A DNA stretch of 64,000 bases from Desulfuromonas sp. CSMB_57 (lineage in GTDB: Bacteria; Desulfobacterota; Desulfuromonadia; Desulfuromonadales; Syntrophotaleaceae): contig NZ_JAFCIY020000030.1 of assembly GCF_020194955.2 (NCBI RefSeq), positions 1 to 64,000 on the forward strand. The letters run 5' to 3'. How positions within the stretch are numbered: position 1 is the first letter of the stretch; each line of letters begins with the position of its first letter. The notes beneath the pieces were generated by a model. The model was not told the DNA's origin, did no database searches, and saw only the letters and a list, made by a program, of their open reading frames with translations. The position numbers were made by a program, and so were the translations under genes. This document shows, in pieces, positions 25,827-36,800 of the stretch.

Positions 25827-26279
25827 TTAGTCCCGGACCGAGATGACGAACCGGGCACCGATGTAGACGATGTGCTCCGACACGAACAGGCGGTAAAACC
25901 GGTCGGGCCGGTTGAGGTAGTCGCTGACCCGGCTGCGGTCCTGGGGCAGGTCCACAAAGATGTCGCCTTCGACGGTTTTGCCGTGCAGGGTGGTGACCTG
26001 TACCCGGTACTTTTTGCCCAGCATCATCAGTTCATCGCCTTCATCCACGGCCGGCGTGGCGGCCATGACGATGTTGGCGGTGTTGATGTGCACCGTGCCG
26101 CCGGCGGTTTTTACCGGCACAAAGGCGTCCTCGCTGTCGTTGAGCAGGTTGCCGACCCGTTGCGGCTTCTGACCGCGAACGTCGTATAGGCTGAGAAAAA
26201 CCTCGCCCGCCACATCGCTGCCATCGGCCAGGGTAAGCCGGACCTCTTGCCGGGTTTTGGTGATTTTCTGGTCGCTCAT
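25827..26279 (-). CDS. Small conserved protein next to pilT (DUF6812-like), function unknown
   Basis: This soluble 150-residue protein has no signal peptide or membrane segment. It has two related halves rich in beta-strand pattern: RLTLADGSDVAGEVFLSLYD and VTTLHGKTVEGDIFVDLPQ, each followed by a stretch ending in a hydrophobic strand. That suggests a duplicated small barrel. GAAAAGGAGGA precedes the ATG. It lies 20 bases downstream of the pilT-like gene on the same strand, so it is probably co-transcribed and may act with type IV pili; this is inferred only from position. Confidence 0.7.
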   Translation of the reverse strand: MSDQKITKTRQEVRLTLADGSDVAGEVFLSLYDVRGQKPQRVGNLLNDSEDAFVPVKTAGGTVHINTANIVMAATPAVDEGDELMMLGKKYRVQVTTLHGKTVEGDIFVDLPQDRSRVSDYLNRPDRFYRLFVSEHIVYIGARFVISVRD

Positions 26280-26299
26280 TCCAACTCCTCCTTTTCCTG

Positions 26300-27343
26300 C
26301 TACTGAAACTGACTCTTGTTGGCCGCGAACTTGTAAGCTTCCTCACGGGTGATTTTGCCGGCGGTGAGCAGGTCCTGGATGGCCTGATCCATGAGCATCA
26401 TGCCCTGGGCCCGGCCGGTCTGGATGACCGAGGGGATCTGGAAGGTCTTGCCTTCGCGAATCAGGTTGGAAACCGCCGGGGTCACGGCCAGGATTTCCAG
26501 GGCGGCGCAGCGCTTGCCCTCGACGGTACGCAGCAGTTGCTGGGCGATGACGCCTTTGAGGGATTCGCCGAGCATGGTGCGTACCTGCTCCTGCTGGTTG
26601 GTGGGGAAGACGTTGATGATGCGGTCGACGGTTTTGGCGGCACTGCTGGTGTGCAGGGTGCCGAACACCAGATGGCCGGTTTCCGCCGCGGTGATGGCCA
26701 GTTCGATGGTTTCCAGATCGCGCATTTCGCCGACCAGGATGAGATCCGGATCCTCCCGCAGGGCCGCCTTGAGGGCCGAGGCGAAGGAGCGGGTATGGCG
26801 CCCGACTTCCCGCTGGTTGATGAGGCTCTGTTGGCTGACGTGCACGAATTCGATGGGATCCTCGACGGTGAGGATGTGGTCCTTGCGGGTCCGGTTGACG
26901 TGGTCGATCATGGCCGCCAGGGTGGTGGATTTGCCGCTGCCCGTGGGACCGGTGACCAGCACCAGGCCTTTTTTGAACTGGGTGAAATTGAGTACCGCCG
27001 GGGGCAGGCCGAGTTGCTCGGCGCTGAGGATTTCGGCGGGAATCAGGCGGAACACGGCACTCATGCCGAGGCGGCCGGAGAAGATGTTGGCCCGGAAGCG
27101 GGATTGCAGTTCCGGGACCTCGTAGGCATAGTCGAGATCGCGCGTGGTTTCGAAGGTCTTGCGCTGGGTCTCGGTCATGATCTCGTAGAGCAGGGCCTTG
27201 TTTTGCTCATGGCTGAGCACCTGGTTCATGGCCGCTTCCAGTTCGCCGGAGCGACGGATCAGGGGCGGATTGCCGGGGGACAGATGCAGGTCGGAGCCGC
27301 CCTTGTCCTTCAAAATTTTGAACAGTGCGTCAATTTTGGCCAT
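26300..27343 (-). CDS. PilT/PilU-family type IV pilus retraction ATPase
   Basis: This cytoplasmic hexameric ATPase is predicted to depolymerise type IV pili. The 347-residue protein has the N-terminal PAS-like part (SDLHLSPGNPPLIRRSGEL), Walker A GPTGSGKST (132-140), the Asp box, Walker B DPDLILVGEMRD and the His box GHLVFGTLHTSSA. It lacks the C-terminal AIRNLIRE of canonical PilT; the tail is TAGKITREEAYKFAANKSQF, closer to PilU-type paralogues. Geobacter relatives carry several pilT copies, so the exact paralogue cannot be assigned. Start 27343 fits the family, although the ribosome binding site is weak. Confidence 0.88.
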   Translation of the reverse strand: MAKIDALFKILKDKGGSDLHLSPGNPPLIRRSGELEAAMNQVLSHEQNKALLYEIMTETQRKTFETTRDLDYAYEVPELQSRFRANIFSGRLGMSAVFRLIPAEILSAEQLGLPPAVLNFTQFKKGLVLVTGPTGSGKSTTLAAMIDHVNRTRKDHILTVEDPIEFVHVSQQSLINQREVGRHTRSFASALKAALREDPDLILVGEMRDLETIELAITAAETGHLVFGTLHTSSAAKTVDRIINVFPTNQQEQVRTMLGESLKGVIAQQLLRTVEGKRCAALEILAVTPAVSNLIREGKTFQIPSVIQTGRAQGMMLMDQAIQDLLTAGKITREEAYKFAANKSQFQ

Positions 27344-27554
27344 GGGTGTGGTCTCGTGGAATGGGGAAAACGCAGGGTTGCCGTCCTGGTCGCGGCTTCG
27401 GTGAAATCCTTCCTCCATGGCAAGCATATTCCATGCCGGCTGAAACCGGGCCGGGAGGGTGGCTGCTGGTGGTGGGGATTTTTAGAAAAATACAAAAGCC
27501 AGGAGTTGCGCAAAGGCCGCTCCTGGCTTTTTTTCATCCGTCCTGCAGTCAGGC

Positions 27555-28817
27555 TCAGCTTTTTACGGCCTGACCGGCCGTTGCCGACCGCGGCCGACGG
27601 TGGCTGGAGGTCCGCCCGCCGGGAGGGTTTTGCCGCGAGGCGGGACGCTGCTGCCGGGGGGCCCGGGCATTTTCCCGGGGTTCCGCCGGGGCGGTCGCCT
27701 GGTAGTCGAAATCGGCCAGGGTGCGTCGCTCGATGGCGCTGCCCAGGGTCTTTTCGATGGCTCGGACCATGGCGGTATCTTCGCCGCTCACCAGGGTAAA
27801 GGCATCGCCGGTACGGGCGGCGCGGCCGGTGCGGCCGATGCGGTGAATATAGGCCTCTGGGGTGTCGGGGATATCGTAGTTGATGACGTGGGACACCTGT
27901 GAGACGTCGATGCCGCGCGCTGCGATGTCCGTGGCCACCAGGGTCTGATAGCGGCCTTCACGAAAGCCGTTGAGGGCTTCCTGGCGACGGTTCTGGGACA
28001 GATTGCCCTGCAGGGAGGCGGCTTTGTAACCGGCTTTTTCCAGTTGCAGACCCAGGCGCTTGGCGCGGTGTTTGGTGCGGGTGAAGATCAGCACCGACTC
28101 GGTATCCGTGTGCTGCAGCAGTTCCAGCAGCAGGGCGGTTTTCAGGTGCGACGCCACGGGATACAGGGCATGGCTGACGGTGGTCGCCGGGGCGACGGTG
28201 CTGACCTGCACGGTGGCCGGGTTGACCAGCAGATCGCGGGCCAGTTTGCGGATGGCGTCGGGCATGGTGGCCGAAAACAGCAGGGTCTGGCGCTGCTGGG
28301 GCAGATGGCCCAGAATGCGCCGGATGTCGGGGAAAAAGCCCATGTCGAACATCTGGTCGGCTTCGTCCAGGACCAGGACCTCCAGGGCGCCAAGGGCGAT
28401 GGTTCCCTGGCGGATGTGGTCGAGCAGGCGCCCCGGGCAGGCGACGACGATCTCGGCGCCGCGCTTGAGTTTCTGCACCTGCGGGTTGGCGCTGACGCCG
28501 CCGTAGATGGTCATGCTGCGCAGGCCGGTCTGTCCGGCGAGGCTGCCGATGGCTTCGTGGATCTGCTCCGCCAGTTCGCGGGTCGGGGCGATGATCAGGG
28601 CCCGAACCCGGCCGCGCGGACCGTCCATGAGGCGGTGCAGGATGGGTAGCGCGAAAGCGGCCGTTTTGCCGGTACCGGTCTGCGCCAGGCCCATGACATC
28701 GCGGCCCGCCATCACCGTGGGGATGGCCTGCTGCTGAATCGGGGTTGGGACGGAAAAGCCCGCGGCGACCACTCCGGCGGCGACCTTGGGGTGAAAATTG
28801 AACTCTTGAAACTCCAT
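27555..28817 (-). CDS. DEAD-box RNA helicase (RhlE-like)
   Basis: This ATP-dependent RNA helicase has 420 residues. All core motifs are present in order: Q motif (FSVPTPIQQQAIP), AQTGTGKT, PTRELAEQ, DEAD in VLDEADQMFDMGF, SAT, and HRIGRTGRAAR in the second RecA domain. The C-terminal tail of about 50 residues is basic and rich in Arg, Gln and Pro, as in RhlE. ATG 28817 has GAAGGA seven bases upstream; an ATG eight codons earlier lacks a site and overlaps the leader. A terminator-like hairpin lies in the 5' leader. Confidence 0.92.
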   Translation of the reverse strand: MEFQEFNFHPKVAAGVVAAGFSVPTPIQQQAIPTVMAGRDVMGLAQTGTGKTAAFALPILHRLMDGPRGRVRALIIAPTRELAEQIHEAIGSLAGQTGLRSMTIYGGVSANPQVQKLKRGAEIVVACPGRLLDHIRQGTIALGALEVLVLDEADQMFDMGFFPDIRRILGHLPQQRQTLLFSATMPDAIRKLARDLLVNPATVQVSTVAPATTVSHALYPVASHLKTALLLELLQHTDTESVLIFTRTKHRAKRLGLQLEKAGYKAASLQGNLSQNRRQEALNGFREGRYQTLVATDIAARGIDVSQVSHVINYDIPDTPEAYIHRIGRTGRAARTGDAFTLVSGEDTAMVRAIEKTLGSAIERRTLADFDYQATAPAEPRENARAPRQQRPASRQNPPGGRTSSHRRPRSATAGQAVKS

Positions 28818-28840
28818 CAAATCCTTCTCTCTGCGTTCCA

Positions 28841-28871
28841 TATAAAAAAACCCCGGAGGGATTCCGGGGTT
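28841..28871 (-). terminator. Intrinsic terminator hairpin in the leader of the RNA helicase gene
   Basis: Read on the minus strand, AACCCCGGA and TCCGGGGTT form a 9-bp stem with a 5-base loop, directly followed by seven T. It ends about 24 bases before the helicase start codon and lies downstream of its promoter, so it would stop transcription before the gene unless overridden. Confidence 0.75.
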
Positions 28872-28927
28872 GACGATGACGACGTTTTGACTTCGTTTTT
28901 TTCCTGGAACGGCTTATTCTTGGGCCA

Positions 28928-28957
28928 AGCCTAACAGTGCGCTACGGGTCCTGTCAA
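28928..28957 (-). promoter_or_regulatory. Probable promoter of the RNA helicase gene
   Basis: On the minus strand TTGACA (28957-28952) and TAGGCT (28933-28928) are separated by 18 bases. The transcript would begin near 28920, giving a leader of about 100 bases that includes the terminator hairpin. Confidence 0.55.
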
Positions 28958-29050
28958 GGGAATTCCCGGCCGGACCTCCACCGCTACAGGTCTTAAATGG
29001 GCGGAAATTCAGGCGGGAGCCCAATCATCAGTCCGCTGAAAGTGTTTTCT

Positions 29051-29695
29051 ATGATATCTGAACCAAGCTGTCCGCTGTGCCGCCGGCCCGACATCTACGG
29101 CATTGATTGCGCCGAAAAAATCTATTACCGATGCCGTCGCTGTCGACTGGTGTTTCTGGATGCGCGTTTTTATCTCGAGCCCGCCGCGGAAAAGGCGGTC
29201 TATGACTGGCATGAAAACCGGGCCGATGATGCCGGCTACCGGAGCTTTTTGTCGCGCAGCTTGCAGGAAATAGTCCAACGTCGGCCGCCGCCGGCGGCGG
29301 GGCTGGATTTCGGCTGCGGTCCCGGTCCGGTTCTAATGGCCATGGCGCGGGAGGAGGGTTACGAGATGGCCGCCTACGACAAGTTTTATGCCGACGACCC
29401 GGGTGTTTTCCTGCGAAAATATGATTTCATTACCTGTACCGAGGTGGTGGAGCACCTGCGTGACCCGGTCGGGGAACTCGACCGCCTGTGGACCCTGCTC
29501 AAACCCCGGGGGCTGCTGGTGGTGCAGACCAAGCGGGTGCTGGACGATGTACGGTTCAAGAGCTGGTTCTATCGGCGGGATCCGACTCACATCTCCTTTT
29601 TTGCCCCGGACTCCTTCGAATGGCTGGCGGAGCGGTGGGGGGCGAAGCTGGCCTTCCCCCAGGGCGATGTGGCGGTTCTGGTCAAGGGGGCCTGA
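29051..29695 (+). CDS. Class I SAM-dependent methyltransferase with N-terminal zinc ribbon
   Basis: The 214-residue protein begins with a small cysteine module (CPLCRR, CRRCRLVF), then a methyltransferase domain. The SAM-binding motif I is LDFGCGPGP (near residue 85), an acidic residue follows motif II (AAYDKFY), and the post-motif TCTEVVEHLRDP and LKPRGLLVVQT are typical of the Methyltransf_23/11 groups. The substrate cannot be told from the sequence. ATG 29051 is preceded only by a weak site. It stands 42 bases before the oxidoreductase gene in the same direction. Confidence 0.75.
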   Translation: MISEPSCPLCRRPDIYGIDCAEKIYYRCRRCRLVFLDARFYLEPAAEKAVYDWHENRADDAGYRSFLSRSLQEIVQRRPPPAAGLDFGCGPGPVLMAMAREEGYEMAAYDKFYADDPGVFLRKYDFITCTEVVEHLRDPVGELDRLWTLLKPRGLLVVQTKRVLDDVRFKSWFYRRDPTHISFFAPDSFEWLAERWGAKLAFPQGDVAVLVKGA

Positions 29696-29737
29696 TGCGC
29701 CGGGCGGCGTGGCGGCAGATACTGATGGAGGTTGCGG

Positions 29738-31159
29738 ATGCGTAAAGAGGTGGATGTGGTGGTCATCGGCGCGGGCAGCGCCGGGCTGGCGGCGGTGCGG
29801 CAGATCCGGCAGGTCACCGACAATTTCCTGCTGGTCAATCAGGGCGCCCTGGGCACCACCTGCGCCCGGGTCGGGTGCATGCCGTCCAAGGCCCTGATCC
29901 AGGTGGCGAAGGATTATCATCGGCGGGAATGGCTGGCTGAAGCGGGCATCCGCGGCAGCCTGGACCTCCAATGCGACCTGCCGGCGGTGATGGAGCATGT
30001 GCGCCGGCTGCGCGATCGCTTCGCCTCGGGCATGGTGCGGGTGACCCGGGATCTGGCCGGGGAGCGGCTGGTGGCAGGGACGGCCCGCCTGCTGGGGCCG
30101 GATCGCATTCTCCTCAACGGCGAGGAGATCGCCTGCCGCCGCCTGGTGCTGGCCGTCGGAGCCCGACCGACCGTGCCCGAGGCCTGGCAGCGCTTCGGGG
30201 AGCGCCTGATGACCAGCGATACGGTATTCGAGCAGCGGGACTTTCCAAAACGGCTGGCCGTGGTCGGCATGGGCCTCATCGGTCTGGAACTCGGCCAGGC
30301 CCTGGCCCGGCTGGGGGTGGAGGTGGTCGGTTTCGGCCGCAACCCCAAGGTCGGCGGCATCTCCGATGCGACCATCAGCAGGGTAGCCCGGGATCAGTTC
30401 GCGCGCGACTTGCCGCTGCACCTGGGCTCGGCCGTCGAGGTGGCGGAGCAGGGCGCGGAGTTGCTGGTCGGCAACGCGACGACGGAGTTGCGCGTCGACG
30501 CCGTGCTGGTGGCGGTGGGGGTCACCCCGAATGTCGAGGGCCTGGGACTGGAAAACCTCGGCGTCGAACTGGACCAGCGGGGCCTGCCGCAGTTCGACCC
30601 GCACACCATGCAGGTGGCCGATCTGCCGGTGTTTTTGGTCGGCGATGCCAACGGCTGCCGGCCCATCCTGCATGAGGCTTTGGACGAGGGGCTGATTGCC
30701 GGTCACAACGCCGTCGCCGCCGAGGCGGGGCGGTTTTGCCGCCGCCCGGCCCTGCGTATCGGCTTTTGCGATCCGCAGATTGCCGCCGTCGGAAAACTGC
30801 CGGTCCCGGATGGGGAGGAAACCATCCTGACCGGTCTCGCCGATTTTTCGGAACAGTCCCGCGCCGCCCTCGAAGGGCGCAACGCCGGCCGCCTGCATGT
30901 CTATGCGGACCGGGACAGCGGCCGGCTGCTGGGCGGGGAAATGGCCGTCCCCGAGGCGGAGCATCTGGCCCACCTGCTGGCCCTGGCCGTGCAGCAGCAG
31001 ATGACTGTCCACGAGGCGCTGCTGATGCCCTTTTATCACCCCGCCGTTGAGGAGGGACTGCGCGCCGCCCTGCGGGATGCCGCGCGGCAAATGAAAGACG
31101 CCCATCCGGCCCCGGAACTGTCCCTGTGTGGTGCCGCGCCGGAACGGCCCCTGTGCTGA
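29738..31159 (+). CDS. Pyridine nucleotide-disulfide oxidoreductase, dihydrolipoamide dehydrogenase-like
   Basis: The 473-residue flavoenzyme has an N-terminal FAD-binding GAGSAGLAA and the redox-active pair C42 and C47 in TCARVGCMPSK. The NAD-binding glycines are in VVGMGLIGLELGQALARLG, and the dimerisation domain has the catalytic His-Pro and Glu of FYHPAVEEGLR. It differs from true lipoamide dehydrogenases around the disulfide (TTCARVGC rather than TCLNVGC), and no lipoate-dependent complex genes are nearby, so the substrate may be another disulfide. GGAGG lies six bases before ATG 29738. Confidence 0.85.
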   Translation: MRKEVDVVVIGAGSAGLAAVRQIRQVTDNFLLVNQGALGTTCARVGCMPSKALIQVAKDYHRREWLAEAGIRGSLDLQCDLPAVMEHVRRLRDRFASGMVRVTRDLAGERLVAGTARLLGPDRILLNGEEIACRRLVLAVGARPTVPEAWQRFGERLMTSDTVFEQRDFPKRLAVVGMGLIGLELGQALARLGVEVVGFGRNPKVGGISDATISRVARDQFARDLPLHLGSAVEVAEQGAELLVGNATTELRVDAVLVAVGVTPNVEGLGLENLGVELDQRGLPQFDPHTMQVADLPVFLVGDANGCRPILHEALDEGLIAGHNAVAAEAGRFCRRPALRIGFCDPQIAAVGKLPVPDGEETILTGLADFSEQSRAALEGRNAGRLHVYADRDSGRLLGGEMAVPEAEHLAHLLALAVQQQMTVHEALLMPFYHPAVEEGLRAALRDAARQMKDAHPAPELSLCGAAPERPLC

Positions 31160-31187
31160 CCCGGCCGCTGCAGCCGAGAAATAAGGT

Positions 31188-32210
<1,023 letters not shown>

Positions 32211-32270
32211 GGCATACTCCTTTGGGTTGAAAGGCAGGTCGATGCAGGGTTGAATGAACTGTTCGTTAAT

Positions 32271-32373
32271 GGGGCTCGGGCCCGCCACGCCAAGGGTGTC
32301 TGGCGCCTGGATGGCGCCGGTCAAGCCCCAGGGATGGGTTCATGCGTCCCTTGGCGTGGCGGGTGCGAGCCCC
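32271..32373. repeat. Long imperfect hairpin between gap and the sbcD-like gene
   Basis: Bases 32271-32296 and 32348-32373 are reverse complements at 24 of 26 positions, with a loop of 51 bases that itself contains GGCGCC twice. It lies in the gap between two divergent genes and has no T-tract on either side. Confidence 0.75.
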
Positions 32374-32569
32374 TTCTGCGCAGTTTCCGAAGAGTCACGG
32401 GCTCGCGTCTATTCTGGAAAGGCCCGAACTCTCTGTCAACCGTCTTCCAAAATTTTCATGGCCGGGGCGACCTGCTCCAGGCTGAAGACCTTGCAACTTC
32501 CCCCTCCCTTCGGTAGAGTGCGGATCGGGTTCAGCGATTCTTTTCTACCGGTCCGGGAATGATCCATCC

Positions 32570-33832
32570 ATGTCCACATTCCGCTTTCTGCATGCCGCCG
32601 ACCTGCATCTCGACAGCCCCCTGCGGGGTCTCGAAGCCTATCCCGATGCACCCCTGGACCAGATCCGGGGTGCCACGCGGCGGGCCCTGGAGAACCTGGT
32701 CGACCGGGCCATCGAGGAGCAAGTGGCGTTTCTGCTGTTGGCCGGGGACATCTATGACGGGGAATGGAAAGATTACCACAGCGCGCTGTTTTTTGCCCGC
32801 TGCATGGGGCGCCTGCGGGAAGCGGGGATCCGGGTCTTTCTGATATCCGGCAACCACGACGCCGCCAGCGTCATCGCCCGCGCCCTGCGTCCTCCGGACA
32901 ACGTTCATGTCTTTGCCACCCGCCACCCGGAAACGGTGCGTCTGGATGCATTGGGGGTGGCGATTCACGGCCAGGGCTACGCCCGTCGCGACAATCGCGA
33001 GGATATGGCGGCGGCCTACCCGGCGGCCCTGCCGGGGCTGTTCAACATCGGCTTGTTGCACACGGCCCTCAACGGCCGTGCCGGCCATGAACCCTATGCG
33101 CCCACCTCCCTCGCCATTTTGGCCGGCAAGGGCTACGATTATTGGGCCCTGGGCCACGTTCACCAGCGCGAGGTGGTTTCCCAGACGCCCTGGGTGGTGT
33201 TTCCGGGGTGTCTGCAGGGCCGGCACATTCGCGAAGCCGGCAGCAAGGGCGCTGTTTTGGTCAGCGTCGAGGAAGGGCGGGTCCAGGATGTGGCGGAATG
33301 CCAGCTGGATGTCCTGCGCTGGCAGGAATGCCGCCTCGATGTGACCGGCTGCGACAGCCTCGACACCCTCTTGCAAAAGGTTCAGGGGCATTTCGAGGCG
33401 GCCCTCAGCCAGGCCGACGGCCGCGTCGTGGCCCTGCGCCTGCGGCTGGCCGGCGCCACCTGTCTGCACCATGAACTGCACCGCAACCTGGCCCGCTGGA
33501 CGGAGGAATGCCGCGCGCTGGCCGCCGGCTTGGGCTCGGTCTGGCTGGAGAAGTTGATGCTGGATACCCGCCCGGTGGCGACGCCGTGGACCGGGCTGGA
33601 GGAGGATTCGCCCCTGGCCGGCCTGATCCGGGCGGTGCAGGACCTGACTCTGAGCGGACCGGCGGCCATGGGCGTCGGGGAACTGGCCGAATTGCGCAGC
33701 CGGCTGCCGGTCGAATTGACCGGTGACGGCGATCCGTTCGATTGCCGCGATCCGGAGCGCCTCGGCGAGCTGCAGGAGGAGGTGCGCGAACTGCTCCTGG
33801 GACGGCTGCTGGGGCAGGGCAGGGTGGCATGA
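32570..33832 (+). CDS. Exonuclease of the SbcD/Mre11 type (YhaO-like)
   Basis: This metallophosphoesterase nuclease is predicted to act with the following ATPase on DNA ends or hairpins. The 420-residue protein has the phosphoesterase motifs in order: HAADLHLDSP (9-18), LAGDIYDG, ISGNHDAAS, IGLLHT and ALGHVHQRE, so all metal ligands are present. The remaining half is a capping and partner-binding region. The architecture fits the YhaO/SbcD group. It overlaps the next gene by 4 bases (ATGA), which indicates stoichiometric expression. Confidence 0.9.
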   Translation: MSTFRFLHAADLHLDSPLRGLEAYPDAPLDQIRGATRRALENLVDRAIEEQVAFLLLAGDIYDGEWKDYHSALFFARCMGRLREAGIRVFLISGNHDAASVIARALRPPDNVHVFATRHPETVRLDALGVAIHGQGYARRDNREDMAAAYPAALPGLFNIGLLHTALNGRAGHEPYAPTSLAILAGKGYDYWALGHVHQREVVSQTPWVVFPGCLQGRHIREAGSKGAVLVSVEEGRVQDVAECQLDVLRWQECRLDVTGCDSLDTLLQKVQGHFEAALSQADGRVVALRLRLAGATCLHHELHRNLARWTEECRALAAGLGSVWLEKLMLDTRPVATPWTGLEEDSPLAGLIRAVQDLTLSGPAAMGVGELAELRSRLPVELTGDGDPFDCRDPERLGELQEEVRELLLGRLLGQGRVA

Positions 33833-36800
33833 GAATCCGGCGCTTGGAGCTGAGGGCGTTTGGCCCCTTTACCGGCAAGGTGCTGGATTTTTCCGGCGAC
33901 GGACCGGGCCTGCACCTGGTGTACGGCCCCAACGAGGCCGGCAAGAGCAGTACCTTGCGCGCCCTGAAGGCCTGGCTGTACGGTTTTGAGGAGCGCACCC
34001 GCGACAACTTCCTCCACCCCAACGACCAGTTGCTGGTGGCCGGTCTGGTGGAAGAGGCGGGGCGGCAGCTGTATTTCGCCCGGCGCAAACGCCGCAAGGC
34101 CGATCTCCTCGATGCCGCGGGCCATCCTCTGGACCCGGCCCTGCCGGCGGCCCTGCTGCACGGCATCGACCTGGCGACCTTCGAAAAGCTGTTCGGACTC
34201 AATCATGAAAGCCTGGTCCAGGGGGCGACGGATATCCTGCTGGAAAAAGGCGGCGCCGGCACCACCCTGTTTGCCGCCGGCACCGGCTTTGCCGCCCTGC
34301 GCGAGGTACTGGCCGGGCTGCAGACGGACAGCGATGAGATCTACAAGGCGCGTGCGGCCAAGCCGCTGCTGAACAGCGAACTGCGGCAATTCGCCGCCCT
34401 CAAGGAGGATATCAAGGGACTGTCCCTGTCCGGACGCCAGTGGCAGGAGCACGATCAGGCGTTGCGGCAGGCCCTGCAGGAGTTGGAGCGGGCACGTCTG
34501 CGACGCGGCGAACTCGATGGCGAGCGACGGCGCCTGGAGCGCCTGCTGCAGGCCCTGCCGGTGTTCGGTGCGCGCCGGGAACTGCGGCGGCGACTGGCGG
34601 ACCTGCAGCGGGTTCGCCCCCTGCCGGCGGATTTTGCCGACCGCCGGCGCGACGTGGAGGAACGCTTCACCGTCGCGCGGCAGAAGCTGGCCGCGGCGGA
34701 GGAGCGGTGCCAGGAATTGCGTCAGCAGGCCGCCGGCATTCAGCTCGATGCCCCCTTGTTGGACCAGGCGGAAACCATCGGCCGGCTTCATCAGCGCCTC
34801 GGCGAATACCGCAAGGGATTGCGCGACCTGCCGTTGCTGGAGGGTAAACGGGTCCAGGAAAAGACCGCCGCCGGACAGCTGTTGCGAAAACTGCGCCCGG
34901 ATCTCGATCTGGCAGGGGCGGAGGCCCTGCGGCCCTTGCTGCGACGTCGGCGGGGCATCCAGGAATTGGGCTCGCGCCTGCCCCTGCTGCAACAGCGGGC
35001 CGATGAGGCCGATCGCGAGTTGCGGCGCCTGGAACGGGAGCGGGAGGCATTGCAGAACTCCTTGCAGAGTCTTGCCGAACCCGTCGATGTGCAGCCCTTG
35101 AAAGCCGCCTTGGCGGCGGCGCAGCAATTGGGCGAGGTGGACCGGGAGCTGGCCGAACGCGGCCGGGAAACGCAGGCGGAGCGCGAAGGACTGCGGGTGG
35201 CGGTGCGTCGCTTGGGGCTATGGCAGGGGACGGCTGAGGAATTGGCGGCCTTGCCGCTGCCCCTGGAGGAATCCGTCGCCCGGTTCCTGGCCGACCGGCG
35301 GACCGGCCGGGAAGCGCAGCTGGAACTGGACCGCCGGCGGCAGGAACTGGAGCAGGAGCAGGCTCGTCTCGGGTTGGAGATCGCCGCCATCGAGAATGCC
35401 GGCGAGGTACCCACGGAAAGGGAGCTGGAGCGGCTGCGGCGGTTGCGGGACCAGGGTTGGCAGCTACTGCGCCGGCAATGGCTGGACGGGGAGGAGATCG
35501 GTGCGGAAGCCAGCGCCTACCATCCCGAGCTGCCGTTGCCCGAGGCCTTCGAGCAGAACCTGGTGCAGGCCGACGCGACGGCCGATCGGCTGCGCCGCGA
35601 GGCGGCCCGGGTGCATAAATACGCCCATCTGTTGGCACAACAGGAGGCGACCCGCGCGGCCCTGGAAGACCTGGCGACGGCACGACCGGTGCTGGCAGAG
35701 CAGGCTGCGGCCCAGGAGCGGCAATGGCAGGAGCTCTGGCGGCCCTGCGGGGTGCGGCCCCTGTCGCCGGAGGAAATGGCGCCCTGGCTGGCCCGCATGG
35801 ACAAGCTGCGCGGGCAGGCGGAGCAACTCCTGTGTCAGGAACAGAAACTGGCGGGTCTGGCGGCGCGCCGCGAGGCGGCCAGAGGGAACTTGGCGGGGGC
35901 ATTGGCGCAGCGGGGCGTGGCGGCGCCGGCCGGCCCCGACCTGGCTCCGATCCTCCATCTGGCGCAGCAGGAACGGGATCGCAGTGAGGCGCAAGCCCGG
36001 GAACAGCAGACCCTGCAGCGCCAATGGACGGCTCTGACGGCCGCCTTGCCGGCGGCGGCCGAGGCGGTACGGGAGGCCCATGACGGTCTGGACCGTGCAC
36101 GACGGAACTGGACCGAGGCTCTGCAGGAGCTGGGCTTGCCGCCCCAGGCCGCTCCCGGCGATGTGGACGATTTTTTCGAAAGTCTGTCCGCCTGCCTGGA
36201 ACATTTGGACAAAGCCGCTGAATTCGCCAAACGCGCCGCCGGCATTCAGCGCGACAACGACCGGTTGCAGGAAGAGGTGCGACTGCTGCTGGGGCATGTG
36301 GCCCCCGACCTTGCGACACTGCCCATCGAGCCGGCCATGGAGCAGCTCAACGGCTTGCTGGAACGGGCCCGCGCCCAGCAGGTGATGCTGGAGGGGTGCC
36401 GGGAAAGCCTGCGCAGGGTCGAGACCGAACTCAGCCGCCAGCGCGGCGTGCTGGCCGCGGTCAGGACCGAGTTGGCCGATCTCTGCACCCTGGCCGGATG
36501 CGAATCCGCGGACGGACTGGAGACGGCCCTGCGCGATTGGCAGGAACGGCAGGCCCTCGAGGCCCGCCTCGCCGAGGAAGATCGGCGCCTGCTGCAACTG
36601 GCCGGCGGCATGCCCCTCGCCGAGTTCGAGGGTTTGGCCGGCCAGGTGGACGCCGATGCCCTGCCGGGCCAGGTGCAGGCCTTGGGCGAAGAGTTGGAAG
36701 AGGTTAATCGGCGGATCAGTGAACTGGATCAGCAGGTCGGTGAAGAACGCACCGAGTTGCAGCGCATGGACGGCAACGCCGCCGCCGCTCTGAAGGCCGA

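Noticed and set aside
27310-27573. Small overlapping frames around the pilT start and the helicase end
   Set aside because: They have no ribosome binding sites and no recognisable domain; the gap between the pilT-like gene and the helicase is about 210 bases without a supported gene.
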